DNA from: Candidatus Methylomirabilota bacterium
GTDB taxonomy: Bacteria > Methylomirabilota > Methylomirabilia > Methylomirabilales > Methylomirabilaceae
Direction: 5' to 3'
Assembly (NCBI GenBank): GCA_003104975.1
Contig: PQAM01000008.1
Coordinates: 434,001 to 498,000 of the forward strand
DNA length: 64,000 bases
In this document: in pieces, positions 54,915 through 63,770 of the stretch
Numbering within the stretch: the first letter of the stretch is position 1
How the letters are laid out: each line of letters begins with the position of its first letter
Notes under the pieces: model-generated
What the model was told of the DNA's origin: nothing
Seen by the model: only the letters and a program-made list of their open reading frames with translations
Database searches by the model: none
Translations under genes and position numbers: made by a program

Positions 54915-55880
54915 ATGGGGATCGCGGTAATCATCATCGGCATTGTCTTGCTGGCGGTAACATTTGTCGCGATGATGAAAAAATCGATTCGAATACGCGT
55001 CGGCGCGTGGCTTACGGACAGGCCGCTCCGCATCTGGTGCCTCCCATCTCTGCTGCTCGCGTATTACAGCATCATGGCTGTCGCGGTCGATCAGTGGGGC
55101 CTCGATCCCTTCGTGCGCCTGGCGGTCTATTTCGGTATGCCGACGTTGCTGCTTGCCCTGACCGGACCCAAATCGGATGAAGGGTGCACCGGTACGGATC
55201 TGATCATCAATTTTGCCGTTGTGTTGTGGATCTGGTTGCTGATTGAGTTGAAGATCGTCAATATCAACTGGCTTCGCGTCCAGTTCGGTAGTGCCCGGCC
55301 CTCCGCGCTGCCGTTGGGCGTGTACGCCGGCATCATTTATGCGTTGATTGTCCTTTCAGGGTGGAGACGATTCGATCTGAAGTGCGACCTTTCGCTGAAG
55401 AAGGCCGACCTGTATCCGACGGCGGCCACCTTCGGAGCCTTGGGGGTCACACTGTTAACGCTGACGCTTGCTACCGGGCTCACCACCGTGGGGATCGCCA
55501 AGATAGTGAGGGCGAATCCGCTCGGCGCGCCTCTGACGGTCGCGATACCGGTGGCGGTCATCGTCGCGGTTCCAATGATCTTTTTCAGCATCGGGGTCAT
55601 CGAAGAGATCCTGTTTCGTGATGCGATTCAAAATCTGCTTCGGCAGCGTCTGCAACCGGTCGGTGCGCTCATTGTGGCGTCGGTCATCTTCGGGCTCGCG
55701 CACGTGAACAAACGGGCATTGGGGATGGACGTTCCGAACTGGCCGTACGCCGGGGTTGCGACGATTGCCGGTCTGGGCTATGGGTTTGTGTTCTTGAAGA
55801 CCAATTCCGTAATGGCATCGGCCACGGTCCATGCCATGGTTGATGTGATGTGGGTCCTCTTTCTGAGGGGCGGCAAATAA
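54915..55880 (+). CDS. CPBP-family intramembrane metalloprotease
   Basis: 321 residues with about eight helices and TTGGAGGG before the ATG. The CPBP (Abi/Rce1-like) motifs are present: EEILFRDAIQ (EExxxR), FGLAHVNKRA (FxxxH) and the final HAMVDVMWV (HxxxB). Such proteins are membrane endopeptidases, some linked to bacteriocin immunity or protein processing. Transcribed away from lptF; the substrate is unknown. Confidence 0.88.
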   Translation: MGIAVIIIGIVLLAVTFVAMMKKSIRIRVGAWLTDRPLRIWCLPSLLLAYYSIMAVAVDQWGLDPFVRLAVYFGMPTLLLALTGPKSDEGCTGTDLIINFAVVLWIWLLIELKIVNINWLRVQFGSARPSALPLGVYAGIIYALIVLSGWRRFDLKCDLSLKKADLYPTAATFGALGVTLLTLTLATGLTTVGIAKIVRANPLGAPLTVAIPVAVIVAVPMIFFSIGVIEEILFRDAIQNLLRQRLQPVGALIVASVIFGLAHVNKRALGMDVPNWPYAGVATIAGLGYGFVFLKTNSVMASATVHAMVDVMWVLFLRGGK

Positions 55881-56022
55881 ATCCACCGGCTCTCCCGCAA
55901 TAGTCAGGTGGATAGACCGAAGGCTGAAGATTTGTAGGGACAAATACTGCGTGATGATTGACAGCCTTCAGGCTTCAGCCTTCAGGCTCAATACCTGGGT
56001 CGTTACGGCTCCCCGGTAGGCC

Positions 56023-58446
56023 ATGCGTCGCCCGCTTGTGCCGCCGGCCGTCGCGTTTCTCCTGGGTATCGTGGCTGCGCGCCTCGTGCAGCTTCCGGTG
56101 ATCGTCTGGTTTCTCGCCGGCCTGGCTGCGGCAGGTGTTACCCTGCTGGGCGCCGTCTCTCAGCGACGTTATACGGCCGTCGCATCGCTTGTGCTCCTGT
56201 TCTTGTCCCTCGGCGCCGGCCGCCTCGGAGTCGAGCCCTACCTCCTTCCCCCGCATCATATTGATCGTTTGCCTGAAGAGGTTCTGGAACGGCCGCTGCT
56301 GATCGAAGGGGTGGTGGCCTCGTCAAACGATGCGGCGGCCGTCGCAACCGGAGGCCTCGAGGACGAAGGCAGGCGGACTCGGTTTCTGCTCGACCTGCGA
56401 ACCGTATGGCTGGAGGGGCGACCGATTGAGGTTGTGGGGCGGGCGCGTGTCACCCTTCTTGGCGCCGAGGTCGAGTCTGCCTATGGTGAACGGATTCGCG
56501 GGCCGTTCAAGCTTCGCCGCCCGCGCGGCTACCTCAATCCGGGCGGGTTCGACCATCCGCTCTACCTGACAAGCCGGGGCGTAACCCTTGAAGGGTGGGC
56601 GGGCGATGCCGCACCCATCGAACGCCGCGGAACAGACGAGGGGAGCGGGCCGCTGACCCTCGCCTATGCGCTCCGCACCCGGCTGATTGATGCGGTGAAG
56701 GGGCTGTTGCCACCCGAGCAGGCATCCTTACTGATCGCCATGACACTCGGCGAACGATCCGGCATTCCGAAACAGATCCACGAGGCGTTTGTAGGGTCCG
56801 GCACGTATCATATCCTGGCCATTTCCGGCCTGAATGTCAGCCTGCTCGCCGCCGTGCTGTTTGTGCTGTTGAAGGCTGTCCGTATTCCGCTGCGCCTGAG
56901 TGCGTTGCTGTCGATGGGGCTCATCACCTTTTATGCGGTCCTCGCCGGCGGGAGCGCGTCGGTAGTCAGGGCGGCGGTTATGGCCGATGTGTACCTCCTG
57001 GCACTGGTCCTTGATCGTGAGGCCGATTCGCTCAATACCCTCGCACTCTCAGCCCTCGGACTCCTGCTCTGGCAGCCGCTGTATCTGTTCGACGTCGGAT
57101 TTCAACTGACCTTCGTTGCCACCGGGGCAATCCTGGTGGCGGTCGACCGGCTACCGTCGGCTTCGCTGCCGGTACCGTCGCGATGGATTGCGACATCCGT
57201 ATGGCTGTCCATTGCCGCGTTCCTCGGAACCGCCCCGATCCTCGCCTCGACCTTCCATCGACTCTCACCGATCGGGATCGTGGCGAATCTCCCGATTGTG
57301 CCCTTGAGCGGCCTGTTGACGGGGGTCGGGATGCTGTTTGCCGTCTCGGCTACCGTCATTCCCCATGCTCTCGGATGGTTTGCGGCACTCACGGGATGGC
57401 TGATTGATCTGCTGGTGTACCTTGCCCAATGGTTCGCTCGACTGCCGTTTGCGTCGGTTCAGGTGTTTCCTCCATCTATCCCAATGACCATCTGTTACTA
57501 CGTGACCTTGGGAGCGCTCATCGCGGCGGAGGAACGCCGTTGGCTTCGATGGACCGCGTGCGCGGCCGCCCTGGCCTGTGTCATCCTGGTTGCTGTTCGC
57601 CTGCTGCCTATCTTTCAGAGCGGCCAATTGCGGATGACTGTGCTCGACGTCGGACAAGGTGACGGCATTGTTCTGGAGCTCCCCGGACGGCGAACCATCC
57701 TGATCGACGGTGGCGGTCTGTTCGATGATCGGTTTGATATCGGGGAGCAGGTGGTCGTGCCGTTCCTGCGTTCACGCTGGATCGGCCACCTGGATGTCGT
57801 GGTGCTGTCGCATCCGCATCCGGATCACCTGAACGGCCTGCAGGGTGTCCTCCGTCGGTTCACGGTCGGCCAGGTCTGGGACAGCGGCCAGCGGACTGCC
57901 ATACCGACCTATCTGTGGTTCGAAGAGGTGCTGCGCGATAAGCGGATTCCCCACAAGATCCTGCACGATGGGTATCGGACCTCCGAGTTTGCGCCGGTGC
58001 AGATCGCGGTCCTGCACCCGCCGTATCCGATGGTCGACGGTTCTCCCCGCGGCCGTTTCTCCGATGTCAACAGCAACTCGCTGGTCCTGGCGGTGAAATA
58101 CGGTACCGTGACGTTCTTATTGCCCGGTGACATCGAACAGGAGGCGGAACGGCTGCTGGTTCAACGGGAAGCGGATCTGGAGGCGCAGGTGCTGAAGGTG
58201 CCGCACCATGGCGGCAGAACCAGCAGTAGCGAGCCGTTTCTCGCCCGGGTCCATCCGAAGGTTGCAGTCGTCTCCGCCGGCTACCGGAACCGCTTCCGGC
58301 ATCCGCATCAAGAGACGTTAGACCGGTACCGTACGAGCGGCACTCGTCTGTACAGGACCGATCTCGACGGTGCCATCACCGTGACCACTGACGGAAACAC
58401 GATCGATGTAACGACCTTTCGACAGGCTACGGTACGTCAAGACTGA
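56023..58446 (+). CDS. comEC: DNA uptake channel ComEC/Rec2
   Basis: 807 residues, full three-part architecture: N-terminal DUF4131/OB-like part (1-205), competence channel with many helices (about 220-535; ILAISGLNVSLLAAVLF and GGSASVVRAAVMADVYLLAL) and a C-terminal metallo-beta-lactamase domain (about 550-790) with HPHPDHLNG at 597-605. Brings single-stranded DNA across the inner membrane. Its 3' end overlaps the converging mazF-like gene by 20 nt. No other competence gene is in the window. Confidence 0.94.
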   Translation: MRRPLVPPAVAFLLGIVAARLVQLPVIVWFLAGLAAAGVTLLGAVSQRRYTAVASLVLLFLSLGAGRLGVEPYLLPPHHIDRLPEEVLERPLLIEGVVASSNDAAAVATGGLEDEGRRTRFLLDLRTVWLEGRPIEVVGRARVTLLGAEVESAYGERIRGPFKLRRPRGYLNPGGFDHPLYLTSRGVTLEGWAGDAAPIERRGTDEGSGPLTLAYALRTRLIDAVKGLLPPEQASLLIAMTLGERSGIPKQIHEAFVGSGTYHILAISGLNVSLLAAVLFVLLKAVRIPLRLSALLSMGLITFYAVLAGGSASVVRAAVMADVYLLALVLDREADSLNTLALSALGLLLWQPLYLFDVGFQLTFVATGAILVAVDRLPSASLPVPSRWIATSVWLSIAAFLGTAPILASTFHRLSPIGIVANLPIVPLSGLLTGVGMLFAVSATVIPHALGWFAALTGWLIDLLVYLAQWFARLPFASVQVFPPSIPMTICYYVTLGALIAAEERRWLRWTACAAALACVILVAVRLLPIFQSGQLRMTVLDVGQGDGIVLELPGRRTILIDGGGLFDDRFDIGEQVVVPFLRSRWIGHLDVVVLSHPHPDHLNGLQGVLRRFTVGQVWDSGQRTAIPTYLWFEEVLRDKRIPHKILHDGYRTSEFAPVQIAVLHPPYPMVDGSPRGRFSDVNSNSLVLAVKYGTVTFLLPGDIEQEAERLLVQREADLEAQVLKVPHHGGRTSSSEPFLARVHPKVAVVSAGYRNRFRHPHQETLDRYRTSGTRLYRTDLDGAITVTTDGNTIDVTTFRQATVRQD

Positions 58447-58774
58447 TCCGGACGGCGGCGTTGACCCGCGTTACCGTCTCCGGCCGGAGAGCGCCAAGCC
58501 GTCGTTGAAGGCGGGATTTGTCGATGGTGAGGATCTGCGCCAGATTGATCATCGACGCTTGCTTCAGCCCAGCCTCCCCCTTTTTCAAGAGAACGGTAAC
58601 GGGGTAGATCTTGATACTTGACGTTATTGCCGCCACGATCGTTGTGGAGGCATATTGATTCCCCACATCATTCTGGATGATGAGAGCGGGGCGTATTCCG
58701 AGCTGTTCGCTTCCGCGTCCGGGGTTGAAGTTTACCATCCACACTTCTCCGCGTCGAGGAGATGGCAGGGTCAT
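58427..58774 (-). CDS. MazF-type mRNA interferase
   Basis: 115 residues: RRGEVWMVNFNPGRGSEQLGIRPALIIQNDVGN carries the catalytic Arg, and NLAQILTIDKSRL the Thr/Asp segment. Cleaves mRNA when not bound by its antitoxin. Overlaps its antitoxin by 4 nt and the comEC end by 20 nt. Confidence 0.9.
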   Translation of the reverse strand: MTLPSPRRGEVWMVNFNPGRGSEQLGIRPALIIQNDVGNQYASTTIVAAITSSIKIYPVTVLLKKGEAGLKQASMINLAQILTIDKSRLQRRLGALRPETVTRVNAAVRISLDVP

Positions 58775-59004
58775 TGCATAGTCTCCCGGCCGGCCGTGAG
58801 ATTCTGCTCAGCGGCGGCGCGATCTTCTGCTGCCATATGCTGGTAGCCTTCCTTAAGCTCTTGTTCCAGGCGGCTGCGTTGCCAGAACCGAAGTGCTTCC
58901 TCAATGAGTCGACTTCGGGGCGTTCGACTCTGCCGGCTGATCCCCTCCAGTTCCTTGAGTAAACCTTCATCGAGACTCACGGTGATCTTTGTCTTGGATG
59001 CCAT
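58771..59004 (-). CDS. Ribbon-helix-helix antitoxin (MazE-like)
   Basis: 77 residues after TGGAGG. TKITVSLDEGLLKELEGISR and PRSRLIEEALRFWQRS make an RHH fold; the acidic helix that follows (EQELKEGYQHMAAEDRAAAE) should bind MazF. A consensus promoter lies at 59043-59071. Confidence 0.86.
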   Translation of the reverse strand: MASKTKITVSLDEGLLKELEGISRQSRTPRSRLIEEALRFWQRSRLEQELKEGYQHMAAEDRAAAEQNLTAGRETMQ

Positions 59005-59042
59005 TGTGAACCTCCATTAATTCCTACCGATTAGCCATCCAA

Positions 59043-59071
59043 CACATACTGCTTCATGAGGCTTCTGTCAA
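59043..59071 (-). promoter_or_regulatory. Promoter of the MazEF-type module
   Basis: On the minus strand TTGACA (59071-59066), 17 bases, TATGTG (59048-59043), about 40 bases before the antitoxin ATG. Confidence 0.6.
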
Positions 59072-59124
59072 TCCCGAATCGACGATTTCCCAACGATACC
59101 CCATGCACGGCTGGCGCGCCCAAT

Positions 59125-59224
59125 GTAGGGGCGTGATTCATCACGCCCTATGGATGGGGCGGATTGCTGGACGTATGCGATCGCGCCCGCGCCGGGTGGT
59201 GGGCGCAATAAATTGCGCCCCTAC
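59125..59224. repeat. Dispersed repeat GTAGGGGCG type (100 bp)
   Basis: Bounded by GTAGGGGCG and CGCCCCTAC. The inside has two palindromes, GGGCGTGATTCATCACGCCC and GGGCGCAATAAATTGCGCCC. The second is the unit seen alone at 9441-9464. Noncoding. Confidence 0.72.
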
Positions 59225-59265
59225 GGAATTGTCGGGGTGTGGGCTATTTGCTGCGGGGAAAGCGT

Positions 59266-59294
59266 TTGACAACCGGATGGGCGTATGTTAAGAG
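59266..59294 (+). promoter_or_regulatory. Promoter of xseA
   Basis: TTGACA (59266-59271), 17 bases, TAAGAG (59289-59294) with TG at 59286-59287 as extended -10. Transcription would start at about 59301, the xseA ATG itself. Confidence 0.55.
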
Positions 59295-59300
59295 AGCCGC

Positions 59301-60536
59301 ATGGCCGTCCTGCAGCCGCCAAGAATCTACACCGTCAGCGATCTGACCGCCGAGATTCGCGCCATCCTTGAGGACTCGTTCTCCGGGATCTGGGTCGAGG
59401 GGGAGCTATCCAATTTTCACCAGCACTCGTCCGGACACATGTACTTCAGCCTGAAGGATGAGCGAGGCCAGATCCGGGGAGTGATGTTCCGGATGCAGAA
59501 TCGGCAACTCAAGTTTCAGCCGAAGGATGGGCTGTCGGTTCTGGTGTACGGCGCAATCGGTGTCTATGAGCGTCGCGGTGACTATCAGATTGTCGCGGAG
59601 TATATGGAGCCGAAGGGCCTGGGGGCGCTGCAACTGGCCTTTGAACAGCTCAAGGAGAGGCTGCGGGTTGAGGGGCTGTTTGACGACGCGCGGAAACGGC
59701 CGATTCCCATGTTGCCCGGACGGATCGGGGTCGTCACCTCGCCGACCGGGGCCGCCATTCGCGATATCCTCCATGTGTTGCAGCGGAGGTTCGCCGGCGT
59801 CGACGTCCTGATCTATCCGGTGGCGGTCCAGGGCGATCAGGCAGCGCTTCAGATTGTCGAGGCGCTTGACGAGTTGAATCGACGCGGCGGACTGGACGTC
59901 CTGATCCTCGCCAGAGGGGGCGGCTCCATCGAGGATCTGCAGGCCTTCAATGAGGAGGCGGTGGCGAGGGCGATCGCGGCCTCCACGGTTCCGGTTATCT
60001 CAGCCGTCGGCCATGAGGTCGATTATACCATCGCCGATTTCGTGGCCGACCTCCGGGCGCCTACGCCGTCGGCCGCCGCCGAGTTGGTCATTGCCAAGCG
60101 GGACGAGCTCGCGCAGCGGCTTGACGATCTGCACGCACGGATGACCGGCGTCATCCGGTCGAGGCTGCACGGGCTGAGGGTACGGATGAACGGGCTGGAC
60201 CGGCATCTCCGGCTGCTCAATCCGGTTGAGCGGGTCCGGATGCAGCGACGCCGCCTGACGGAGCTGATGAAGGGTCTTATCGGCTGGACCGATCGGCGGT
60301 TGACGATGCGTCAGGGTGAACTGAAGGCTGCTGCCGGCAAGCTCGACTCGCTGAGCCCGTTGGCCATCCTGAGTCGAGGCTACAGTATCTGTCTTCGTCT
60401 GCCCGACCGGGCGATTGTGAAGGATAGTTCGGCGGTCGGTGCGGGCGACCTTGTTGAGGTACGTCTGCACCATGGTCGGTTACGGTGCAATGTCCGCGAG
60501 GTTCTGGCCCCCACACCCCACACCCCCACATCCTGA
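59301..60536 (+). CDS. xseA: Exodeoxyribonuclease VII large subunit
   Basis: 411 residues. The N-terminal OB fold (FSGIWVEGELSNFHQHSSGHMYFSLKD) binds single-stranded DNA; the catalytic domain has RGGGSIEDLQAFNEE and SAVGHEVDYTIADFVADLRAPTPSAAAE. Degrades ssDNA with XseB. The last residues (APTPHTPTS) are coded by a short CCCCACA array, probably replacing the original end. Confidence 0.96.
   Translation: MAVLQPPRIYTVSDLTAEIRAILEDSFSGIWVEGELSNFHQHSSGHMYFSLKDERGQIRGVMFRMQNRQLKFQPKDGLSVLVYGAIGVYERRGDYQIVAEYMEPKGLGALQLAFEQLKERLRVEGLFDDARKRPIPMLPGRIGVVTSPTGAAIRDILHVLQRRFAGVDVLIYPVAVQGDQAALQIVEALDELNRRGGLDVLILARGGGSIEDLQAFNEEAVARAIAASTVPVISAVGHEVDYTIADFVADLRAPTPSAAAELVIAKRDELAQRLDDLHARMTGVIRSRLHGLRVRMNGLDRHLRLLNPVERVRMQRRRLTELMKGLIGWTDRRLTMRQGELKAAAGKLDSLSPLAILSRGYSICLRLPDRAIVKDSSAVGAGDLVEVRLHHGRLRCNVREVLAPTPHTPTS
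60507..60534 (+). repeat. Short C-rich array at the xseA 3' end
   Basis: Units CCCCCACACCCCACACCCCC, translated as PTPHTPTS; a small member of the heptamer class. Confidence 0.55.
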
Positions 60537-60554
60537 CGTATTGGTGGAACGAAT

Positions 60555-60830
60555 ATGGTGGACGAGATTCCATTCGAAGAGGCGCTCAAGCAGCTCGAGG
60601 CGGTTGTCTCGCGCCTCGAACGCGGCGACCTGCCGCTTGAAGAGGCCCTCTCGGTGTTTGAGGAGGGGGTGCGGTTGACCAAGCTGTGCTCTGCGCGGTT
60701 AAGCGAGGCCGAACGGCGGGTTAATATCTTGACGCGCAGCGTCGAGTCGGCCTCCGGCGGACCGGAAGAGCGGCCGTTTCCAATACTGAGCCCCATCGAA
60801 GGGGAGGAAGAGGACGAGGAGGATCTGTGA
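60555..60830 (+). CDS. xseB: Exodeoxyribonuclease VII small subunit
   Basis: 91 residues. IPFEEALKQLEAVVSRLERG then LPLEEALSVFEEGVRLTKLC is the entire XseB helical hairpin. The C-terminal third is an acidic extension (EGEEEDEEDL). Follows xseA by 18 bases. Confidence 0.95.
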   Translation: MVDEIPFEEALKQLEAVVSRLERGDLPLEEALSVFEEGVRLTKLCSARLSEAERRVNILTRSVESASGGPEERPFPILSPIEGEEEDEEDL

Positions 60831-60840
60831 GGAAGCGATT

Positions 60841-61854
60841 GTGACCCCGGATGAATTGGAACAGTATTTAGAGGCGCGACGACTCCTCGTCGACGAGGCG
60901 CTGGATCGGTATCTGCCGGGGGCGGGCGATCCTCCGAAGGAGATCCACGAAGCAGTCCGTTACAGCGTCTTTGCCGGGGGCAAACGGCTGCGACCGATCC
61001 TGATTCTGGCGGCAGCGGAAGCGGCGGGCGGACAGGGGGAACAGGCACTGGGCGCAGCGGCCGCCATCGAGATGATTCATACCTATTCCCTGATTCACGA
61101 CGATCTGCCCGCCATGGACGATGACGATTTTCGCCGCGGGCGTCCGACCTGTCACAAGGTGTACGGCGAGGCGATGGCTATCCTGGCCGGGGATGCGCTG
61201 CTGACGCAGGCGTTCATTCTCTTGTCGACGGCACCGGCGTCGGTTCACGAGGATCCCAGCGTCCCCTCCACCCGCCCCCTCCCCCTCCGAGGGGGGAGGG
61301 TTAGGGAGGGGGTGCGAAGTGCGGACGCGCATGCGTATGGGTTCGCCGGTGGCGCATCGGGTGTTGATTCGGAGGCCTGCCTCAGGGTGATCCACGAGAT
61401 TGCCCAGGCCGCCGGCACCAAGGGGATGGTCGGCGGTCAGGTTGTCGATATGCTGAATGAGGACCGGGAGGTCGATTTAGCGACGCTGCAGTATCTGCAT
61501 ACGCACAAGACCGGCGCCCTGATCCGCGGTTGCCTCCGGGTCGGCGGCATTCTCGGGTCAGCCGGGCCGGATCAACTGGACGCCCTGACCCGATACGGCG
61601 AGCGGATCGGACTGGCCTTTCAGATCGTAGACGACATCCTGGATCTGGAGGGAAGCCTGGAGGCCCTGGGGAAGCAGGCCGGAAGCGATCTCCGAAAGAA
61701 CAAGGCCACCTTTCCGGCCCTGCTTGGGATCGAGGAGTCGCGGCGATGGGCCCATCGCCTGGTGTCGGAGGCGAAAGAGAGCCTTGCCCTCTTCGGCGAC
61801 CGCGGGATGGTACTCGGCGCCATTGCCGATTTTGTCGTGATGCGGCAGAGGTGA
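60841..61854 (+). CDS. ispA: Polyprenyl (farnesyl/geranylgeranyl) diphosphate synthase with a repeat-coded insert
   Basis: 337 residues from GTG, about 35 longer than typical IspA. The first Asp-rich motif [10 protein letters not shown] starts at residue 87 and the second, DDILD, at 264; [16 protein letters not shown] lies near 48. Residues about 140-160 ([16 protein letters not shown]) are coded by a palindromic repeat inserted in frame between two helices. Makes C15-C20 prenyl diphosphate for undecaprenyl and quinone synthesis. Activity depends on the loop tolerating the insert. Confidence 0.93.
   Translation: MTPDELEQYLEARRLLVDEALDRYLPGAGDPPKEIHEAVRYSVFAGGKRLRPILILAAAEAAGGQGEQALGAAAAIEMIHTYSLIHDDLPAMDDDDFRRGRPTCHKVYGEAMAILAGDALLTQAFILLSTAPASVHEDPSVPSTRPLPLRGGRVREGVRSADAHAYGFAGGASGVDSEACLRVIHEIAQAAGTKGMVGGQVVDMLNEDREVDLATLQYLHTHKTGALIRGCLRVGGILGSAGPDQLDALTRYGERIGLAFQIVDDILDLEGSLEALGKQAGSDLRKNKATFPALLGIEESRRWAHRLVSEAKESLALFGDRGMVLGAIADFVVMRQR
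61261..61315. repeat. Palindromic repeat inside ispA
   Basis: CCCCCTCCCCCTCCGAGGGG and following GGGAGGGTTAGGGAGGGGG form an imperfect long hairpin. Length keeps the ispA frame open. A half copy lies at 33101-33134. Confidence 0.8.
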
Positions 61855-61860
61855 TGACGG

Positions 61861-62916
61861 ATGGCCGCGTTAAGCCGGCGCCTGCCCTCGGATGCCGACG
61901 GCCCGATCGTAAAAAAGATCGGTCGGATTCGACTGGATCTCGCGATGCAGATGCAAGGACTGGTTGCGAGCCGCGAACGGGCCAAGGCGCTGATCCTGGC
62001 TGGGGTGGTCCTGGTGAACGGCCAACCGGCAGACAAGGCTGGGACGATGGTAGCCTCCGACGCGCAGATCGACCTGATGGTTCCGGAGCACCCCTATGTC
62101 GGACGCGGGGGTGTCAAGCTGCGCGGTGCGCTGGAGCGGTTCGCCGTACCCGTCACCGGGCGTGTCTGTCTTGATCTCGGCGCGTCAACCGGCGGGTTTA
62201 CCGACTGTCTGCTTCAACATGGCGCGGCTCACGTCTACGCCGTTGATGTGGGGCGCGGGCAGCTCGATGTCAAACTCAGAGCCGATCCGCGAGTCACTGT
62301 CATGGAACGGACCCACGCCCTCACGCTGCTGCCGACCGATTTCCCGGATCGGCCGGACCTTGCCACCGTAGATCTGTCATTTATCTCTTTGACCTCAATC
62401 CTCCCGATTCTCCCATCGCTGCTAACCGATTCCGGTGACATCCTGGCGCTGATCAAACCGCAGTTCGAGGTCGGGAAGGGGCACGTCGGCAAAGGGGGCG
62501 TGGTTCGTGATCGGCAGGCACATCGGCTGGTGATCACGAAGGTCGGTCGGCGAGCCGTTGAATTGGGGTTGCGGATTTGTGGCGCCGCCCCCTCCTGTCT
62601 GCTGGGCCCTAAAGGCAACCGCGAGTTTTTCATTTATTTGCGCAAGACCTCATGCGCCAGTGGTGTACCCATGGAGATGCCAGTCCGAGCCCCCTCACCT
62701 CCATCTTCTCCGCACCCAGAGGGTACCCGGGGAGAGGAGTTCTTCATTATTAACCCCTCGCCCCCATTTGGGGGAGAGGGCAAGGGTGAGGGGGGCGCAT
62801 CGAGCGGGCTCGGAGGAGGTCTGACGCCGGAAGAAGCCGCCGAACAGGCCCTTGGGTCAGATTCTTCACAGACCGTAGGGGCCTGTCCTGAGTTTAATCG
62901 AAGGGGAGACCGATGA
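61861..62916 (+). CDS. tlyA: TlyA-family rRNA 2'-O-methyltransferase with a repeat-coded C-terminus
   Basis: 351 residues; family members are about 250-270. S4 RNA-binding domain near 22-75 (RLDLAMQMQGLVASRERAKA), FtsJ-type methyltransferase with CLDLGASTGGFTDCLLQHGA near 102 and the catalytic Lys in LIKPQFEVG. The normal end GPKGNREFFIYLRK is near 262; the remaining 85-90 residues come mainly from a dispersed repeat at 62650-62798. Overlaps nadK by 4 nt. Confidence 0.9.
   Translation: MAALSRRLPSDADGPIVKKIGRIRLDLAMQMQGLVASRERAKALILAGVVLVNGQPADKAGTMVASDAQIDLMVPEHPYVGRGGVKLRGALERFAVPVTGRVCLDLGASTGGFTDCLLQHGAAHVYAVDVGRGQLDVKLRADPRVTVMERTHALTLLPTDFPDRPDLATVDLSFISLTSILPILPSLLTDSGDILALIKPQFEVGKGHVGKGGVVRDRQAHRLVITKVGRRAVELGLRICGAAPSCLLGPKGNREFFIYLRKTSCASGVPMEMPVRAPSPPSSPHPEGTRGEEFFIINPSPPFGGEGKGEGGASSGLGGGLTPEEAAEQALGSDSSQTVGACPEFNRRGDR
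62650..62798. repeat. CCCCCTCACC repeat inside tlyA
   Basis: Begins with a CATGCGCC...GGTGTACCCATGGAGATG segment as at 23271, then CCCCCTCACCT, and closes with CCCCCATTTGGGGGAGAGGG and GGTGAGGGGGG. Translated in frame (for example SPPFGGEGKGEGG). Confidence 0.78.
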
Positions 62917-63767
62917 AACGGATCGGCATCATCGCCAAGCTCCACAAGCCGGAGGCCAGGACCATTCTTCAGGAGTTGTTGCCGTGGCTAGCGGCCAGGG
63001 GTGTGGAGGCCGTTCCGGATGAAGAGACCGCGAAACTGGCCGGAATCGGCGGCGCTCAGCCGAAGCCTGATCTGCCCCGGCTGGTCGATCTCCTGCTGGT
63101 CCTGGGAGGCGATGGAACCTTTCTGTCGGTGGCGCGGCTGGTCGGGACGCGTGACGTGCCGATCCTGGGCGTCAACCTGGGCGGCCTTGGGTTCTTGACC
63201 GAGGTGACGCTGGAGGAGATCTACTCCACCCTGGAGGCCGTGTTACAGGGAACCTATGAGGTGACCCAGCGGATCCTGTTGACCGCAACAGTCTATCGGC
63301 AGGGGGAGCGGATCGCCGAGTATGTTGCGCTGAATGACGCCGTCATCAATAAGGGTGTGCTGGCCCGCATGATCGAATTGGAAACCTACATCGACGGACA
63401 ATATGTCACCACCTTCCGCGCCGACGGCCTCATCCTCTCCACCCCGACCGGTTCGACCGCCTACTGTCTGGCGGCCGGCGGACCGATCGTCTACCCGACC
63501 CTTCGTGCGCTCGTCATGGCCCCCATCTGTCCTCATACCCTGACCCTCCGTCCCATCGTGATCCCGGATACCGCGAAGATCGAGATCGTCCAGAACTCGA
63601 CGGACGAGAATACCTGTCTGACCATGGACGGTCAGGTCGGGTTTACCCTTCGCCATCGCGACGTGATCAAGGTTATGCGTTCGGATCACACCATCACGCT
63701 GCTCAAGGCGCCCGGAAAAGACTACTTTCAGATCCTTCGTGCCAAGCTGCATTGGGGCGAACGGTAG
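62913..63767 (+). CDS. nadK: NAD kinase
   Basis: 284 residues. GGDGT at 65-69 is the ATP/NAD-binding motif; LNLGGLGFLTEV (here VNLGGLGFLTEVTLEE), the DGLILSTPTGSTAYCLAAGG segment and TMDGQ complete the signature. Phosphorylates NAD to NADP. ATG overlaps the tlyA stop. Confidence 0.97.
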   Translation: MKRIGIIAKLHKPEARTILQELLPWLAARGVEAVPDEETAKLAGIGGAQPKPDLPRLVDLLLVLGGDGTFLSVARLVGTRDVPILGVNLGGLGFLTEVTLEEIYSTLEAVLQGTYEVTQRILLTATVYRQGERIAEYVALNDAVINKGVLARMIELETYIDGQYVTTFRADGLILSTPTGSTAYCLAAGGPIVYPTLRALVMAPICPHTLTLRPIVIPDTAKIEIVQNSTDENTCLTMDGQVGFTLRHRDVIKVMRSDHTITLLKAPGKDYFQILRAKLHWGER

Positions 63768-63770
63768 ACC

